A stretch of DNA of 64,000 nt from BQWY01 sp046351095 (lineage in GTDB: Bacteria > Nitrospirota > Nitrospiria > Nitrospirales > Nitrospiraceae), in the NCBI GenBank assembly GCA_046351095.1, contig JAXLZC010000001.1:2542001-2606000 (forward strand), given 5' to 3'. The position numbers and the translations under genes were made by a program. Positions 48,089 through 56,611 of the stretch are shown piece after piece. Below the pieces are notes generated by a model. The model was not told where the DNA came from, ran no database searches, and saw nothing but the letters and a program-made list of their open reading frames with translations. The stretch's first letter is position 1, and the number at the start of each line of letters is the position of its first letter.

Positions 48089-48823
48089 ATGATGCGTCGT
48101 CTGTGTGCACTCGCGTGTGCGTGTCTGGTGTCGGTGCCGATGGCCGGATGGGCGGCGAAGTTTCCGGAGCCGACGGTCGACTACTCTGCGGATACCTCCA
48201 TGGAAATGGAGTCGCACCAGATGAAGGGCCACGTCTATTACTCGCCGGGGAAGATTCGGCAAGAAATGGGCGGCAAGGACGGGATGGCGGCCATCGTGCG
48301 TCTCGATAAAAAATTGGTCTGGTCGCTGATGGGCGACACGTACATGGAGATGGCCATCAACGAACGGGACGAAAACGATATTCGCAACATGGACATCGAG
48401 ATGACGCCCATGGGCGAGGAGGCCGTGAACGGCATCAAGACGACGAAGTCGAAGGTCATCGCCACGACGAAAGACGGCAAAAAATTCGGCGGGTTCTTTT
48501 GGACCACAAAAGAGAACATCACCGTGAAGATGGATCTGTTGATGAAAGAGGGCGAGCAGAAACATCGAATGCTTTCGGAGCTGGCGAATCTGAAAATCGA
48601 GAAGCAGAATCCTGCCTTGTTCGAGCCGCCGCCCGGCGCGACGAAGACCGATATGGGTGCGATGATGGGCGGCATGATGGGAGGCCAGGGGAGAGGGAGA
48701 GGCCCAGCTCCAGGCGGCCCGGGAGCGGGTGCGCGTCCCAACATCGATGAAATGATGAAGGGGATGAAGGGCGGCGACGGCGGCATCGACATCGAGAAAT
48801 TGAAAGAAATGATGGGGCGGTAA
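48089..48823 (+). CDS. DUF4412-type exported protein with Met/Gly-rich tail
   Basis: A 244-residue protein from ATG 48089 after GAAGGAGGG. Signal peptide of about 22 residues (ending GWAAK). The mature domain (about 25-185) reads DYSADTSMEMESHQMKGHVY, GKIRQEMGGKDGMAAIVRLD and GGFFWTTKENITVKMDLLMK, the antiparallel half-barrel of the DUF4412/LolA kind, with many Met. The C-terminal 60 residues are low complexity: MGAMMGGMMGGQGRGRG and a Pro/Gly run. The Met-rich stretch could bind copper(I), but this is a guess. It opens a run of three exported proteins. Confidence 0.72.
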   Translation: MMRRLCALACACLVSVPMAGWAAKFPEPTVDYSADTSMEMESHQMKGHVYYSPGKIRQEMGGKDGMAAIVRLDKKLVWSLMGDTYMEMAINERDENDIRNMDIEMTPMGEEAVNGIKTTKSKVIATTKDGKKFGGFFWTTKENITVKMDLLMKEGEQKHRMLSELANLKIEKQNPALFEPPPGATKTDMGAMMGGMMGGQGRGRGPAPGGPGAGARPNIDEMMKGMKGGDGGIDIEKLKEMMGR

Positions 48824-48848
48824 CCATTCGACGCGAGGAGTCCCGAAC

Positions 48849-49802
48849 ATGAATCGATGGATCGTGTCGAAGCGAGTCCCGTTCGTGGTGCTGGCGTGCT
48901 GCGCGGTGAGCATGGTGTCGGGAGCGGCTTGGGCCGACGATGTTTGCGGGGGGAAAGAGGAGCAACAGCAGACGGCCCGCTTGCGTGCGAGCGCGACCAA
49001 GGCCGAACAGTCGGGGGATAAGGCGGCGCAGATTGCGGCCTATCGCGCGCTCGTGTCCGACGACTGCGCACCGAAAGACGTGTTGGCGCAGGCGAAGTCG
49101 CGTGTGCCGACGCTCGCGCGCGAACTCGCGACGGAGGCCGAGGCCAAGGGGCAGTTCTACGCCCACGGGAAGGCGTCGGCGTTCCTGTGGTTCGAAACGG
49201 CGGGCGCGTTTGCCGATGCCGACCGCGTGATGTTGAAGGCCGTCCGCGCGAAGCCGGACGACATCGAGACGTTCCGCGCGGCGATGAAAGTCGATACGTT
49301 ATCGGAGCGACAGGCCGGTGCCAAGCCGCATACGGTCGATGCCGCGTATCGAGCCGAATTGGAAAAAACGGCGACGGCGACGGTGGCGCGATTGCTGGCG
49401 CAAGAGGAAAAAGACGCGGCTCGCCTGAGCGGGAGTTTGATGGACGCGTCGATGGCCGCCACGCAATCGCTCACGACGCTCGAACGGGCGGCGCAGTGGA
49501 TGGCGTTTCTCCCCGGCGGCGACGCGGCGGCTAAGGCCCGCGCCGAACAACGCGGCGATGCGATTCTGAAACGCAGCGATGCGGCGCTGTCGTCCCAATT
49601 GGCGGTGCCCTACTACAAGTTTGCCGGATCGGCCAAGGCGGCGCAGGTGAAACAACAAGCCGACGAGCGCGCGAAGGTGATGCAGAAGAAGGGCGAGCAG
49701 CTGAAAGATGCGGTAGAAAAGTCCGTGACGGAAAAGAGCCAGGCCGATCAGAGCAAGTTCAAGAAGGGCCAGGCCGACCTCGAAAAAGAGCTGGGCTTCT
49801 GA
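48849..49802 (+). CDS. Exported helical protein, unknown
   Basis: A 317-residue protein from ATG 48849 after CGAGGAG. Signal peptide to about residue 30 (GAAWADD). The mature chain is almost entirely helical and rich in Ala, Lys, Glu and Gln, with SEL1/TPR-like stretches (AEQSGDKAAQIAAYRALVSD) and a C-terminal Lys/Gln/Glu coiled region (DERAKVMQKKGEQLKDAVEK). It has only two Cys, near the N-terminus. No family recognised. It lies between a DUF4412 protein and a lipoprotein with gaps of 25 and 5 bases, so an operon is likely. Confidence 0.6.
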   Translation: MNRWIVSKRVPFVVLACCAVSMVSGAAWADDVCGGKEEQQQTARLRASATKAEQSGDKAAQIAAYRALVSDDCAPKDVLAQAKSRVPTLARELATEAEAKGQFYAHGKASAFLWFETAGAFADADRVMLKAVRAKPDDIETFRAAMKVDTLSERQAGAKPHTVDAAYRAELEKTATATVARLLAQEEKDAARLSGSLMDASMAATQSLTTLERAAQWMAFLPGGDAAAKARAEQRGDAILKRSDAALSSQLAVPYYKFAGSAKAAQVKQQADERAKVMQKKGEQLKDAVEKSVTEKSQADQSKFKKGQADLEKELGF

Positions 49803-49807
49803 GGCGT

Positions 49808-50752
49808 ATGCACGTCATGACGCAGGGAGATATTCTGGCGCGAGTTGTACGTGCGGCGTCGGTTCGTCGCGTGTGGCGCGCCGGTGTGGCCGTGGTGGCC
49901 TGCCTGCCGTTGACCGCGTGCCTGTTCGGGAGCGGCGGCGGCGCCAATCAAACGACGTACGAGGAGGCGCGGCAGGAGTACGCCGCGGCACTCGAACGCG
50001 ATCTTCGTGCAGGACGGTTCCCGAATACGCGGCTGGTGGCGATTCCGTCCGCCGTCGAACCGTTTAAGCCTGGTGCGGCGTTTACGCCGGGCGCTACAAA
50101 GCCGGTGAGTCACGCCTGCATCGTGTCCGAGCTGCGTATGCCGGAAGCGAAACAAATGCCCGAGTTGTGGGCCGGCGGGCAGCAGCCGCAGTTTGTGTTG
50201 TCGAGCGAATCGAGCGATATGGTGGCGGCCGCGGCGCGCGACGTTCAGGCGGTGCAGGCGGCCATCACGAGGAAGCAGCCGGCTATGGTGAGTTTAGCCG
50301 ACACGACGCAACTCGCATTGGCGACAAACGATTTGCTGGGCAGCATGCGGAACGAAACCTGCTTGGACGCGGTCGTGGGTAAAGAAGTTTGGGTGGTGCA
50401 GGGCATCATCTACGGCGCGGAGGCGCTGTCCACGTCGAAATATTTGGAGATCGGCGCGAAGCAGCTGGCGCTGCAAAACAGTCGTGCGCGTGTCATGTAC
50501 GACGGCACAGGATCGTTTTACATTCAGGAAACGAAGGTGCGTCCGAAGTATTGGATGCTCACCGGCGTGACGCTGGATCTGAAAGTCGATCAGCCCGTCG
50601 GTACGCCGGCGGCGCGTGCACAGGCCCTCAAGGCGTTTGTTGCGGAGCAGGGCGGCGAACTGACGGCGCAGGAGCGGACGCTGTCTGATGCGGAGCTGCG
50701 ACAGTTTGTCGAGGCGATCAGCGCGCCAAGGCAGAAACCTGCGCGCCGCTGA
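49808..50752 (+). CDS. Exported lipoprotein, unknown
   Basis: A 314-residue lipoprotein starting 5 bases after the previous stop. The N-terminus is long and basic, followed by the lipobox PLTAC with Cys38. The mature part contains EEARQEYAAALERDLRAGRF, ESSDMVAAAARDVQAVQAAI and a strand-rich C-terminal half. I do not recognise the family. It is the third gene of the exported-protein operon from 48089; its end converges on a minus-strand gene only 3 bases away, with no visible terminator between them. Confidence 0.6.
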   Translation: MHVMTQGDILARVVRAASVRRVWRAGVAVVACLPLTACLFGSGGGANQTTYEEARQEYAAALERDLRAGRFPNTRLVAIPSAVEPFKPGAAFTPGATKPVSHACIVSELRMPEAKQMPELWAGGQQPQFVLSSESSDMVAAAARDVQAVQAAITRKQPAMVSLADTTQLALATNDLLGSMRNETCLDAVVGKEVWVVQGIIYGAEALSTSKYLEIGAKQLALQNSRARVMYDGTGSFYIQETKVRPKYWMLTGVTLDLKVDQPVGTPAARAQALKAFVAEQGGELTAQERTLSDAELRQFVEAISAPRQKPARR

Positions 50753-50755
50753 CGC

Positions 50756-52030
50756 CTACCTCGCGCTGTAGCAGGCGTCGATGATTTCGGTCAGGTTCGG
50801 CAACATTGCCTGCAGGCGGGTGTACGCCGCATGGCCGAAATAGTGGTCGCGCGCCGTCGTCGATCCGGTGCAGTCCTTGTAATCGATCAGGCGACACAGT
50901 CCGTCGTTCGGGCAACGGACGGAGCGCCGCGCAATTTCCAACCACCGTTCGAATCCATCCCACGGCTCGAGCAGTTCCCACAGCTGTTTGTTCAGCGCCT
51001 GCGCTTCCGGCGTGGCCGGTCGCGCATCGGTGCCGGCGGTCGCCAATTGCTGTACGTAGTCGCCGCCCCAGGCGATCGGCATCTCCATCGTGACCTGCGG
51101 CAACTCCATTTTTGCCAGCCAGCGTTTGCCGTCCAAACGTAGCGTTCGATGGTTGATCAGATGCAACAGGCGGTCGACTCCATCGAGATCCCATCCATAG
51201 CGGACGGGCGCCCCGAGTGTGACGACATCGAGGCGTGCGCCGAAGAGCCCCTCGCCTTGTTCCAAACTCGATTCGAGTGCGCGCAGTTGATCGGTCGACA
51301 ACGACGGCGCGGTCGTTTGCGTGACGTGTTGCTGTAGGGCTTGAAGCAACAGCGGCCGTCCGCTGAGCGGCGCGGGATCGAGCAGGTTGGTGATGAGCGC
51401 CATCAGCAGCGCGGCATGCCCGTGTGCTTGCACGAGAATACGGTCTCCGGCGCCCAAGCCGTAGGCCTTCACCCACTGACGCAGTTGATCCAACAGCAGG
51501 CAGGCCGCTTGTGCGCGACCGAGGTGGTGCGATTCGCAGGACCACAGATACCGCTCGCAACGAATCGGGTGTGCGGCGCCACGATTCACGGCCTTCTGAA
51601 AGGTCGCCACATACTCGTCCGTAAAATTGCAGGCGTCCCGGAGCGTTTCGTCCAGTCCCTGTTTGGTCGCAGCATCGTTCTGCCACGGGGGTGTCGGCCA
51701 TTCCGGCGGTCCTGCGAGACCGTTCGTTTCGTCGCGGAGCAGCGAAAGCAACGAGTCGAGCCCGGAAATGCCGCGCGAGTACCCGCGTTTGAGTCCACCG
51801 ACATCGTCGAGCCGTTGTGCGCCGAACAGATCCGTTCCGAGCGGCACGCCGTGGAGAAAGACCACGAGCCGGACGCCGGACTCTCGCAATCGTGCGCCAT
51901 ACGCCGCCATCTGGTCGTGCCATGGCGCCGAGTCGACGGGCGGCTCCGTAGTGACGTCGCGTGTTGCGAGTCGAGGTCCTGGGTCGGCGCGGCTGTATTC
52001 GGTATGTTGAAAATTATTCGCGTGTGGCAT
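50756..52030 (-). CDS. Alpha/beta-hydrolase-like protein with altered nucleophile elbow
   Basis: A 424-residue cytoplasmic protein starting at 52030. Fold landmarks of lipases are visible: GVRLVVFLHGVPLGTDLFG (first strands and oxyanion loop, about residues 53-72), ILVQAHGHAALLMALITNLL (nucleophile elbow position, about 198-218) and DVVTLGAPVRYGWDL. In the elbow the expected G-x-S-x-G reads AHGHAA with no Ser, so classic hydrolysis is doubtful. The C-terminal half is not recognised. It is third in a minus-strand operon after two LPP20/FlgT-like exported proteins and converges on a plus-strand lipoprotein gene. Confidence 0.55.
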   Translation of the reverse strand: MPHANNFQHTEYSRADPGPRLATRDVTTEPPVDSAPWHDQMAAYGARLRESGVRLVVFLHGVPLGTDLFGAQRLDDVGGLKRGYSRGISGLDSLLSLLRDETNGLAGPPEWPTPPWQNDAATKQGLDETLRDACNFTDEYVATFQKAVNRGAAHPIRCERYLWSCESHHLGRAQAACLLLDQLRQWVKAYGLGAGDRILVQAHGHAALLMALITNLLDPAPLSGRPLLLQALQQHVTQTTAPSLSTDQLRALESSLEQGEGLFGARLDVVTLGAPVRYGWDLDGVDRLLHLINHRTLRLDGKRWLAKMELPQVTMEMPIAWGGDYVQQLATAGTDARPATPEAQALNKQLWELLEPWDGFERWLEIARRSVRCPNDGLCRLIDYKDCTGSTTARDHYFGHAAYTRLQAMLPNLTEIIDACYSAR

Positions 52031-52063
52031 GGACGCAGTACTTACCGGAAACGGCAGGGGACT

Positions 52064-52642
52064 TCAACGGAGCGGGCGAGCGGCGGGCGACGGATCGTGG
52101 GCGGGTGCGGCGGCGGCAGTCGTGTCCGACGTCGAGACAAGGAGCGATTCGCGCGGCATCACAGCGGTGCAGGAGCAGAGGCCGGCTGGTTCATCCACAT
52201 GGCGGTCGACGATCTGTACACCGCGCAATGATTCTTGGACGATTTCCTCACGCGTGATTTCGAGATCTTGCTCCACTGGATGGCCGGAGCGTTCGCGCGT
52301 GCGATCGACGGCGTGTTCCTTGATCAGCACGCGGATCTGCTTCGCCAGTTCGGCGCGGGCCGCTAATTCAGCCACACGCTGACAAGCCAGCCGGCCCTTT
52401 GTCATGTCGCCCTGGCCATGTCCGATGACATACCGCTCTGGCGCATAGTCGGCGGAGTGAGTGCCCGATGCGCTGGTGAGTTGGTGGAGTGCGGGCGAAT
52501 TGCGAATCGCTTGGTCCAACAACTGAAATGAACGGTCGGCGCCGGCTCGTATGGTTCCCACTTCAGCGCTGTGTGCAAACGATGGCAGCAATAGGGTCAT
52601 GAGTACCAGCCCGAGGGTTGTGGGGCGATGCGCCTGCATCAT
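52064..52642 (-). CDS. Small exported LPP20-like protein
   Basis: A 192-residue protein starting at 52642, overlapping the stop of the upstream gene. Signal peptide ending near residue 26 (SFAHSAEV). The core GQGDMTKGRLACQRVAELAA, AELAKQIRVLIKEHAVDRTR and VQESLRGVQIVDRHVDE has the pattern of LPP20-like domains (helix, then strand and helix), found in surface lipoproteins and in FlgT. There is no lipobox, so it is probably soluble in the periplasm. Coupled to the larger FlgT-like protein upstream, which suggests a two-part complex. The tail is Ala/Thr/Pro-rich. Confidence 0.6.
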   Translation of the reverse strand: MMQAHRPTTLGLVLMTLLLPSFAHSAEVGTIRAGADRSFQLLDQAIRNSPALHQLTSASGTHSADYAPERYVIGHGQGDMTKGRLACQRVAELAARAELAKQIRVLIKEHAVDRTRERSGHPVEQDLEITREEIVQESLRGVQIVDRHVDEPAGLCSCTAVMPRESLLVSTSDTTAAAAPAHDPSPAARPLR

Positions 52643-53880
52643 CGGGGACCTCCTCCGCCTGAACGGATACCGCCGCTGACCGTGTTCCCACTGTTTGTGC
52701 TCGACTGCTGCGGTTGGCTGAGTCGTGGCGCCTGTCGCATGGTCGACGAGTTGGACGGATTCGTCGTCGACGGGACGGTTGCACGTGGCGCACCGCCTTG
52801 GACATACGTATCCGGGTGATACATCCGCGGCAACGTCGAGACTGAGGGCAGCGGTTGTGTCCGTTGCGGCACGTGAGTCTGAGGCGGCGCGATCCGCGGC
52901 CCAGGAGACGGAACAAATTGGGGCGGTAGTTGCGTGCCGTTCGGTGTGGTCCCATATCCCGGGCGTGTGTGTCTGAAGCCGGAAGCGTCTGGAGGGATGC
53001 CGATCACGCTATTGGCCGGACGCTGCAACGGCGGCACCAATTGTTGATACGAGGGAATCGTACCTGGCGGCGACGGCGGAATCGGAGGCGCAGGCGGCAA
53101 CGGCGCGCCGGTTCGTGCAGTGATGATCGTGCCGACGACGGGCACATGCGGATTGTTCGGATGGAGTCGGCCCGCCCAGGCCAACAAATTCGGGACAGAT
53201 ACACCGTTGGGATATCCATTGCCGTACGGCCAGACGTAGGGGCCGCCGATGATCCACTCCGACCAGGCCTGCTGCACCAGTGCGTTGGATTGTAATTGGT
53301 TGAGCAAGGCCACACGACGGTCGGCTTCCGCTTGGGCATCCGAGGGAGGCAAGCCTGCAGACAGGGCGCGCGTGGCATCGTCCAACTCGCGCTGCAGTTG
53401 ATCGTATTCGGTCTTCAGCGCGGCGAGTTCCTGGCGGATGTCTTGTTCGTCGCGAAGTTTTTTGAGTGCGACCGCCACTTCATCCGTGTCGATTTGGGCG
53501 GTGAGATCGACATAAAACATCACGCTGTCGCCGGACGGCTCCGCGCGCACCGCCTCATGCAAAACTGTGACGATCCCCGCCGTGTAACTGCGGATTTCTT
53601 CTCGCGTCAGTTGGAAGTCGACGGAGACAGTGACGCTTTCCAGATAGGATGCGACCTGTTCGAGCGCATCGCGTTTCGCCGCTTCCATCGCAAGCCGCAC
53701 CGCATCGTCCTTCGTGTCATGTGGACCGAGGAGATGTTCGCCGTGTGCGGAGACGACCTGAATTTTGGCGTACGAAGATGTTGTCGACGCAAAGATGAAC
53801 GCAACACCGAGGACGGTTGCGAGGGCGACACCGACAAGCTGCCGATGAAGAGAACGGCTGCCGTATTTCACAGCGTCCAC
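52639..53880 (-). CDS. Exported protein with FlgT/LPP20-like N-terminal domain and Pro-rich tail
   Basis: A 413-residue protein. The GTG at 53880 is used here, but GTG 53871 is better spaced from AGGAG. Signal peptide to about residue 38 (TTSSYAK). Residues about 40-130, KIQVVSAHGEHLLGPHDTKD and AAKRDALEQVASYLESVTVS, match the FlgT N-terminal / LPP20 pattern. Then comes a coiled coil (DEQDIRQELAALKTEYDQLQ). Residues about 250-413 are a Pro/Gly/Ser/Thr-rich tail (PPAPPIPPSPPG). No flagellar gene is adjacent, so the FlgT name should be taken as fold only. First gene of a three-gene minus-strand operon. Confidence 0.6.
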   Translation of the reverse strand: MDAVKYGSRSLHRQLVGVALATVLGVAFIFASTTSSYAKIQVVSAHGEHLLGPHDTKDDAVRLAMEAAKRDALEQVASYLESVTVSVDFQLTREEIRSYTAGIVTVLHEAVRAEPSGDSVMFYVDLTAQIDTDEVAVALKKLRDEQDIRQELAALKTEYDQLQRELDDATRALSAGLPPSDAQAEADRRVALLNQLQSNALVQQAWSEWIIGGPYVWPYGNGYPNGVSVPNLLAWAGRLHPNNPHVPVVGTIITARTGAPLPPAPPIPPSPPGTIPSYQQLVPPLQRPANSVIGIPPDASGFRHTRPGYGTTPNGTQLPPQFVPSPGPRIAPPQTHVPQRTQPLPSVSTLPRMYHPDTYVQGGAPRATVPSTTNPSNSSTMRQAPRLSQPQQSSTNSGNTVSGGIRSGGGGPR

Positions 53881-54066
53881 ACTCCTCCATCAGGACCAAG
53901 AGGAACCGCGACATGGTCGCGCCGTCCTGATGTGGCCTCAGCATAACACCCGCAAAGGGGCGCGACTAGGAGGTGGACCCGCACTTCGGGAGGGGGCGCG
54001 GCGAGAGAACACAGGCGCCGTGCTCATGTCGGTGCGGCGCGCAGGCGAGCGGATGGTTGTGGACGG

Positions 54067-54828
54067 TCAGGCGCCCCGACGAACAGGACGTTTTGAGTCG
54101 GACGAGGGGGTAATCAGGGCGCTGGGTTTTGGGCTCAGCTGCTGAGCTTCCATGGCCTCGAACATCAGGCAGCACTTGAGTCGGCCACAGAGCCCAAGGA
54201 GTTTCGGGTCGTCCACGGCCACGCCGAGTTTGCGAGCCTGTTTGACGCTGACGGGAAGGAAATCGGTCAGGAAGCTGGTGCAGCACAGGGTCAGGCCGCA
54301 GGTGTCGACCCCTCCTAAACGGCGAGCTTCTTCACGGACGCCGATCTGACGCATTTCGATTCGGCAGTGGAATCGGCGCGCCAGAACGCGGACCAGTTCG
54401 CGGAAGTCGATACGGTCATCGGCGGTGTAGACGAAGGTGATCTGGCGACGGTCGAGCGCCGCGAACACCTCCACCATTTTCATCCGCAACCCTAATTGCG
54501 CCGCCTGCTCACGGCAGAACGCCATGCCTTCTTGGAGCAGTTGTTCGTGGCGTTGGATGACGCCGCGCTCGTCCGAGGTCGGCAGGCGCAAGATCGTCCG
54601 CGCCATCCGCATCGGCGGCGTAAACGGCATGGCGATCGGGGCGCTCTCGCAGACCGCGAAGGTGAGTTCCCCTTCGTATTCGACGATCACGGCCTCGCCT
54701 GCACGCAGGGACAATGTGCCGGCGTCCATCTTTTTTACGTCACCGCGATTTCGGATCTTCACCGAGACCAACCGGACGACGGACGGATAGGGAACCGAGA
54801 GTTCTTGTTCGACGAGATCGGGAGTCAT
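54067..54828 (-). CDS. ricT: PSP1-domain protein RicT (YaaT)
   Basis: A 253-residue protein starting at the ATG read from 54828, which lies just past a good promoter; earlier in-frame ATGs would fall in the -10 region. The PSP1 domain covers most of it: MKMVEVFAALDRRQITFVYT, DFRELVRVLARRFHCRIEMR, QIGVREEARRLGG, and a Cys-rich segment (VDTCGLTLCCTS, LCGRLKCCLMFE) that binds an iron-sulfur cluster in the Bacillus Ric complex. RicT partners RicA and RicF in mRNA processing in Firmicutes; here it stands alone. A lone PSP1 is common in Gram-negatives. The last residues are a basic tail. Confidence 0.88.
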   Translation of the reverse strand: MTPDLVEQELSVPYPSVVRLVSVKIRNRGDVKKMDAGTLSLRAGEAVIVEYEGELTFAVCESAPIAMPFTPPMRMARTILRLPTSDERGVIQRHEQLLQEGMAFCREQAAQLGLRMKMVEVFAALDRRQITFVYTADDRIDFRELVRVLARRFHCRIEMRQIGVREEARRLGGVDTCGLTLCCTSFLTDFLPVSVKQARKLGVAVDDPKLLGLCGRLKCCLMFEAMEAQQLSPKPSALITPSSDSKRPVRRGA

Positions 54829-54853
54829 GACATTCGTGAATATTCGCGGCGGC

Positions 54854-54881
54854 ATCATACACGATTCGTGGTGCCGGACAA
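54854..54881 (-). promoter_or_regulatory. Promoter of ricT
   Basis: Reading leftwards: TTGTCC (54881-54876), 16-bp spacer, TATGAT (54859-54854). Transcription would start near 54847, about 20 bases before the ATG. Confidence 0.6.
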
Positions 54882-54976
54882 CAGGTCGCGCCCTTGTCTC
54901 CGTCAAAAACCGCGTGCTAAGGTACTCAGCTCACCCTTCGTGTCGCGACGCGGTGTCGCGACATAGGGGGCCGTCT

Positions 54977-55014
54977 GTTCCCGCGACATGCGCCGGTCAA
55001 GCCTGTGCGGGAAC
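54977..55014. promoter_or_regulatory. Imperfect inverted repeat GTTCCCGC...GCGGGAAC
   Basis: GTTCCCGC (54977-54984) and GCGGGAAC (55007-55014), extended inwards by ACA/TGT with one bulge. It lies between the divergent ricT and phosphatase genes, 45 bases before the latter. Possible operator or leader hairpin. Confidence 0.35.
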
Positions 55015-55058
55015 TCATGTCTATGTATGTGGCGCAAAGATAACGACGCAGTGATCCC

Positions 55059-56147
55059 ATGGTAAGATTTTTTGTTCGTCGTCTCATTTCTTCGTTCTCG
55101 GCACACCCGTCACGCCGCTTCCTTGGTCGCCGCGCAGCCGTATCGATCGGATGCGCGGTCTTCATGTTGCTGGGCGTTACGTCGATAGTCGGCGCCGATC
55201 CGAACCGTCCCGATACGCTCAAAGTGGTGCCGAAGGCGGCGCAGGATGATGCGTCGGCAAAACAGGCGATCCTCTTTGTATTGGAAGGTGTCGGGCAGGA
55301 ATCGTTGAAGACCAATACGATGCCGACCCTGTCCAAGTTGATCAAGGACGGATCGGTTACCTGGTCGGCTACGGCGGTGCAGCCGGCCAGACGGTTGCCG
55401 ACGATGGCGTCGTTGATTACGGGCATGTCCGTGCTGAAACACGGCATGACGTGGAATAGCTTCGAGTTCGCACGCGGCTATCCGCGTCCGCCGACGATGT
55501 TCGACTACCTCGACCTGAGCGGCGGTCGCGACAGCACCATTTTTTATATGGACGAGTCGCTGTATCAGCTTGCGAAGCCGGAGCCCTATACCGACCATCA
55601 GTTCTGCGGCGCGCTGCGACCGGAATGCCGCGCGTCGACGCTCGTCTCCTACATCCGCCAATATTTTAAGAAGGCCACCAGCGGTCATGGCTATGGCCAT
55701 GCGATTCCCGCCTTGCCCCATTTATTGATCGTGCACTTGCCGGACGCAGGGCGTATCGGCGCCGCGCAGGGCTGGACCTCCAAGCCCTATCGTGAAGGCC
55801 TGAAGGCCGTTGATGACGCGATGGCTGCCGTGTTGGATCTCTATCGCGAATTGAGCCTTGCGGATTCCACGGTGGTGTTTGCGACGTCCATCATGCCGGT
55901 TGGGGCCGTCGGGTTCGGCGAGGTCGGTACGGACGAGGGCATTGCGGCCAAGGAAATCCCGACCGCCGCGCCGCCGAATGTGATGTGGGTTGCCTCAGGC
56001 CCCGGTGTGAAGAAAAACCATCAATTGACGGCGCCCATGTCGATCATCGATACCGGCGCGACGATTTTGCGCGCGTTGGGCCTCGAAACGCATACCGAAT
56101 GGGACAGTCGTTCGGTCGACGATGTCTTCGCGCAGGTGCGGCGATGA
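55059..56147 (+). CDS. Alkaline-phosphatase-superfamily exported protein
   Basis: A 362-residue protein. A basic N-terminus is followed by a membrane segment/signal (AAVSIGCAVFMLLGVTSIVG). The catalytic fold is the alkaline phosphatase/sulfatase/phosphodiesterase type: AILFVLEGVGQESLKTNTMP at residues 69-88, PARRLPTMASLITGM (position of the nucleophile Thr/Ser), HLLIVHLPDAGRIG (metal-ligand region) and VVFATSIMPVG. In usual members the first segment reads D-G; here it is E-G (VLEGVG), an unusual first ligand. Periplasmic. Its stop overlaps the start of a small exported protein. Substrate unknown. Confidence 0.75.
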   Translation: MVRFFVRRLISSFSAHPSRRFLGRRAAVSIGCAVFMLLGVTSIVGADPNRPDTLKVVPKAAQDDASAKQAILFVLEGVGQESLKTNTMPTLSKLIKDGSVTWSATAVQPARRLPTMASLITGMSVLKHGMTWNSFEFARGYPRPPTMFDYLDLSGGRDSTIFYMDESLYQLAKPEPYTDHQFCGALRPECRASTLVSYIRQYFKKATSGHGYGHAIPALPHLLIVHLPDAGRIGAAQGWTSKPYREGLKAVDDAMAAVLDLYRELSLADSTVVFATSIMPVGAVGFGEVGTDEGIAAKEIPTAAPPNVMWVASGPGVKKNHQLTAPMSIIDTGATILRALGLETHTEWDSRSVDDVFAQVRR

Positions 56148-56557
56148 GCGGTGTCGTTCGTGCGGTATTAGCGGTGGGGGCGTTGGTCAGTCCGTGCGTC
56201 AATGCGGCGGTGTTCGCCGCGCCACCAGCCCAAACCAAAGAGTACAGCATCCACTTCGATGCGTCGAAGCTGGAGCCGCCGACCTTTTGGCAAGTGCCGG
56301 GTGTGACGCAGGAGATCGCGAATAACGATCCCGACAGCACCGACGCGCTGCGCACCGAGCATCCCAAAACGTTGCAATTGAAGCCCGGCACGTATTGGTA
56401 CGGGACGTGGACGTTCAGTTTTAAATTTACGGTCACGCTGGACGGCCGGCTGGAGTACGACAAGACGCTCGATCAATGCGTCCGGGGGCGGGGCACGCAG
56501 ACCTTGGAAGTGCTGTGTCGTCGGATGTATCCCTACGGCGGGCAACGCGAGTATTAA
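56144..56557 (+). CDS. Small exported protein, unknown
   Basis: A 137-residue protein from ATG 56144, coupled to the phosphatase gene by an ATGA overlap. Signal peptide of about 25 residues (ending AVFAAP). The mature part is beta-rich (TKEYSIHFDASKLEPPTFWQ, YWYGTWTFSFKFTVTLDGRL) and reads like a single small sandwich or lipocalin-like domain. Two Cys near the end (QCVRGRG, VLCRRM) could form a disulfide. Its partner is probably the phosphatase. It precedes the HEAT cluster by 54 bases. Family unknown. Confidence 0.6.
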   Translation: MSGVVRAVLAVGALVSPCVNAAVFAAPPAQTKEYSIHFDASKLEPPTFWQVPGVTQEIANNDPDSTDALRTEHPKTLQLKPGTYWYGTWTFSFKFTVTLDGRLEYDKTLDQCVRGRGTQTLEVLCRRMYPYGGQREY

Positions 56558-56611
56558 TCGGCGATCGCGCGCGCCACGGCCGTCGCGACGAACCAACCGG
56601 GTGAGGAACAT

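Noticed and set aside
51341..52231. 296-codon plus-strand open frame opposite the hydrolase-like gene
   Set aside because: No ribosome site and a biased composition; the minus-strand gene shows lipase-fold landmarks and fits an operon.
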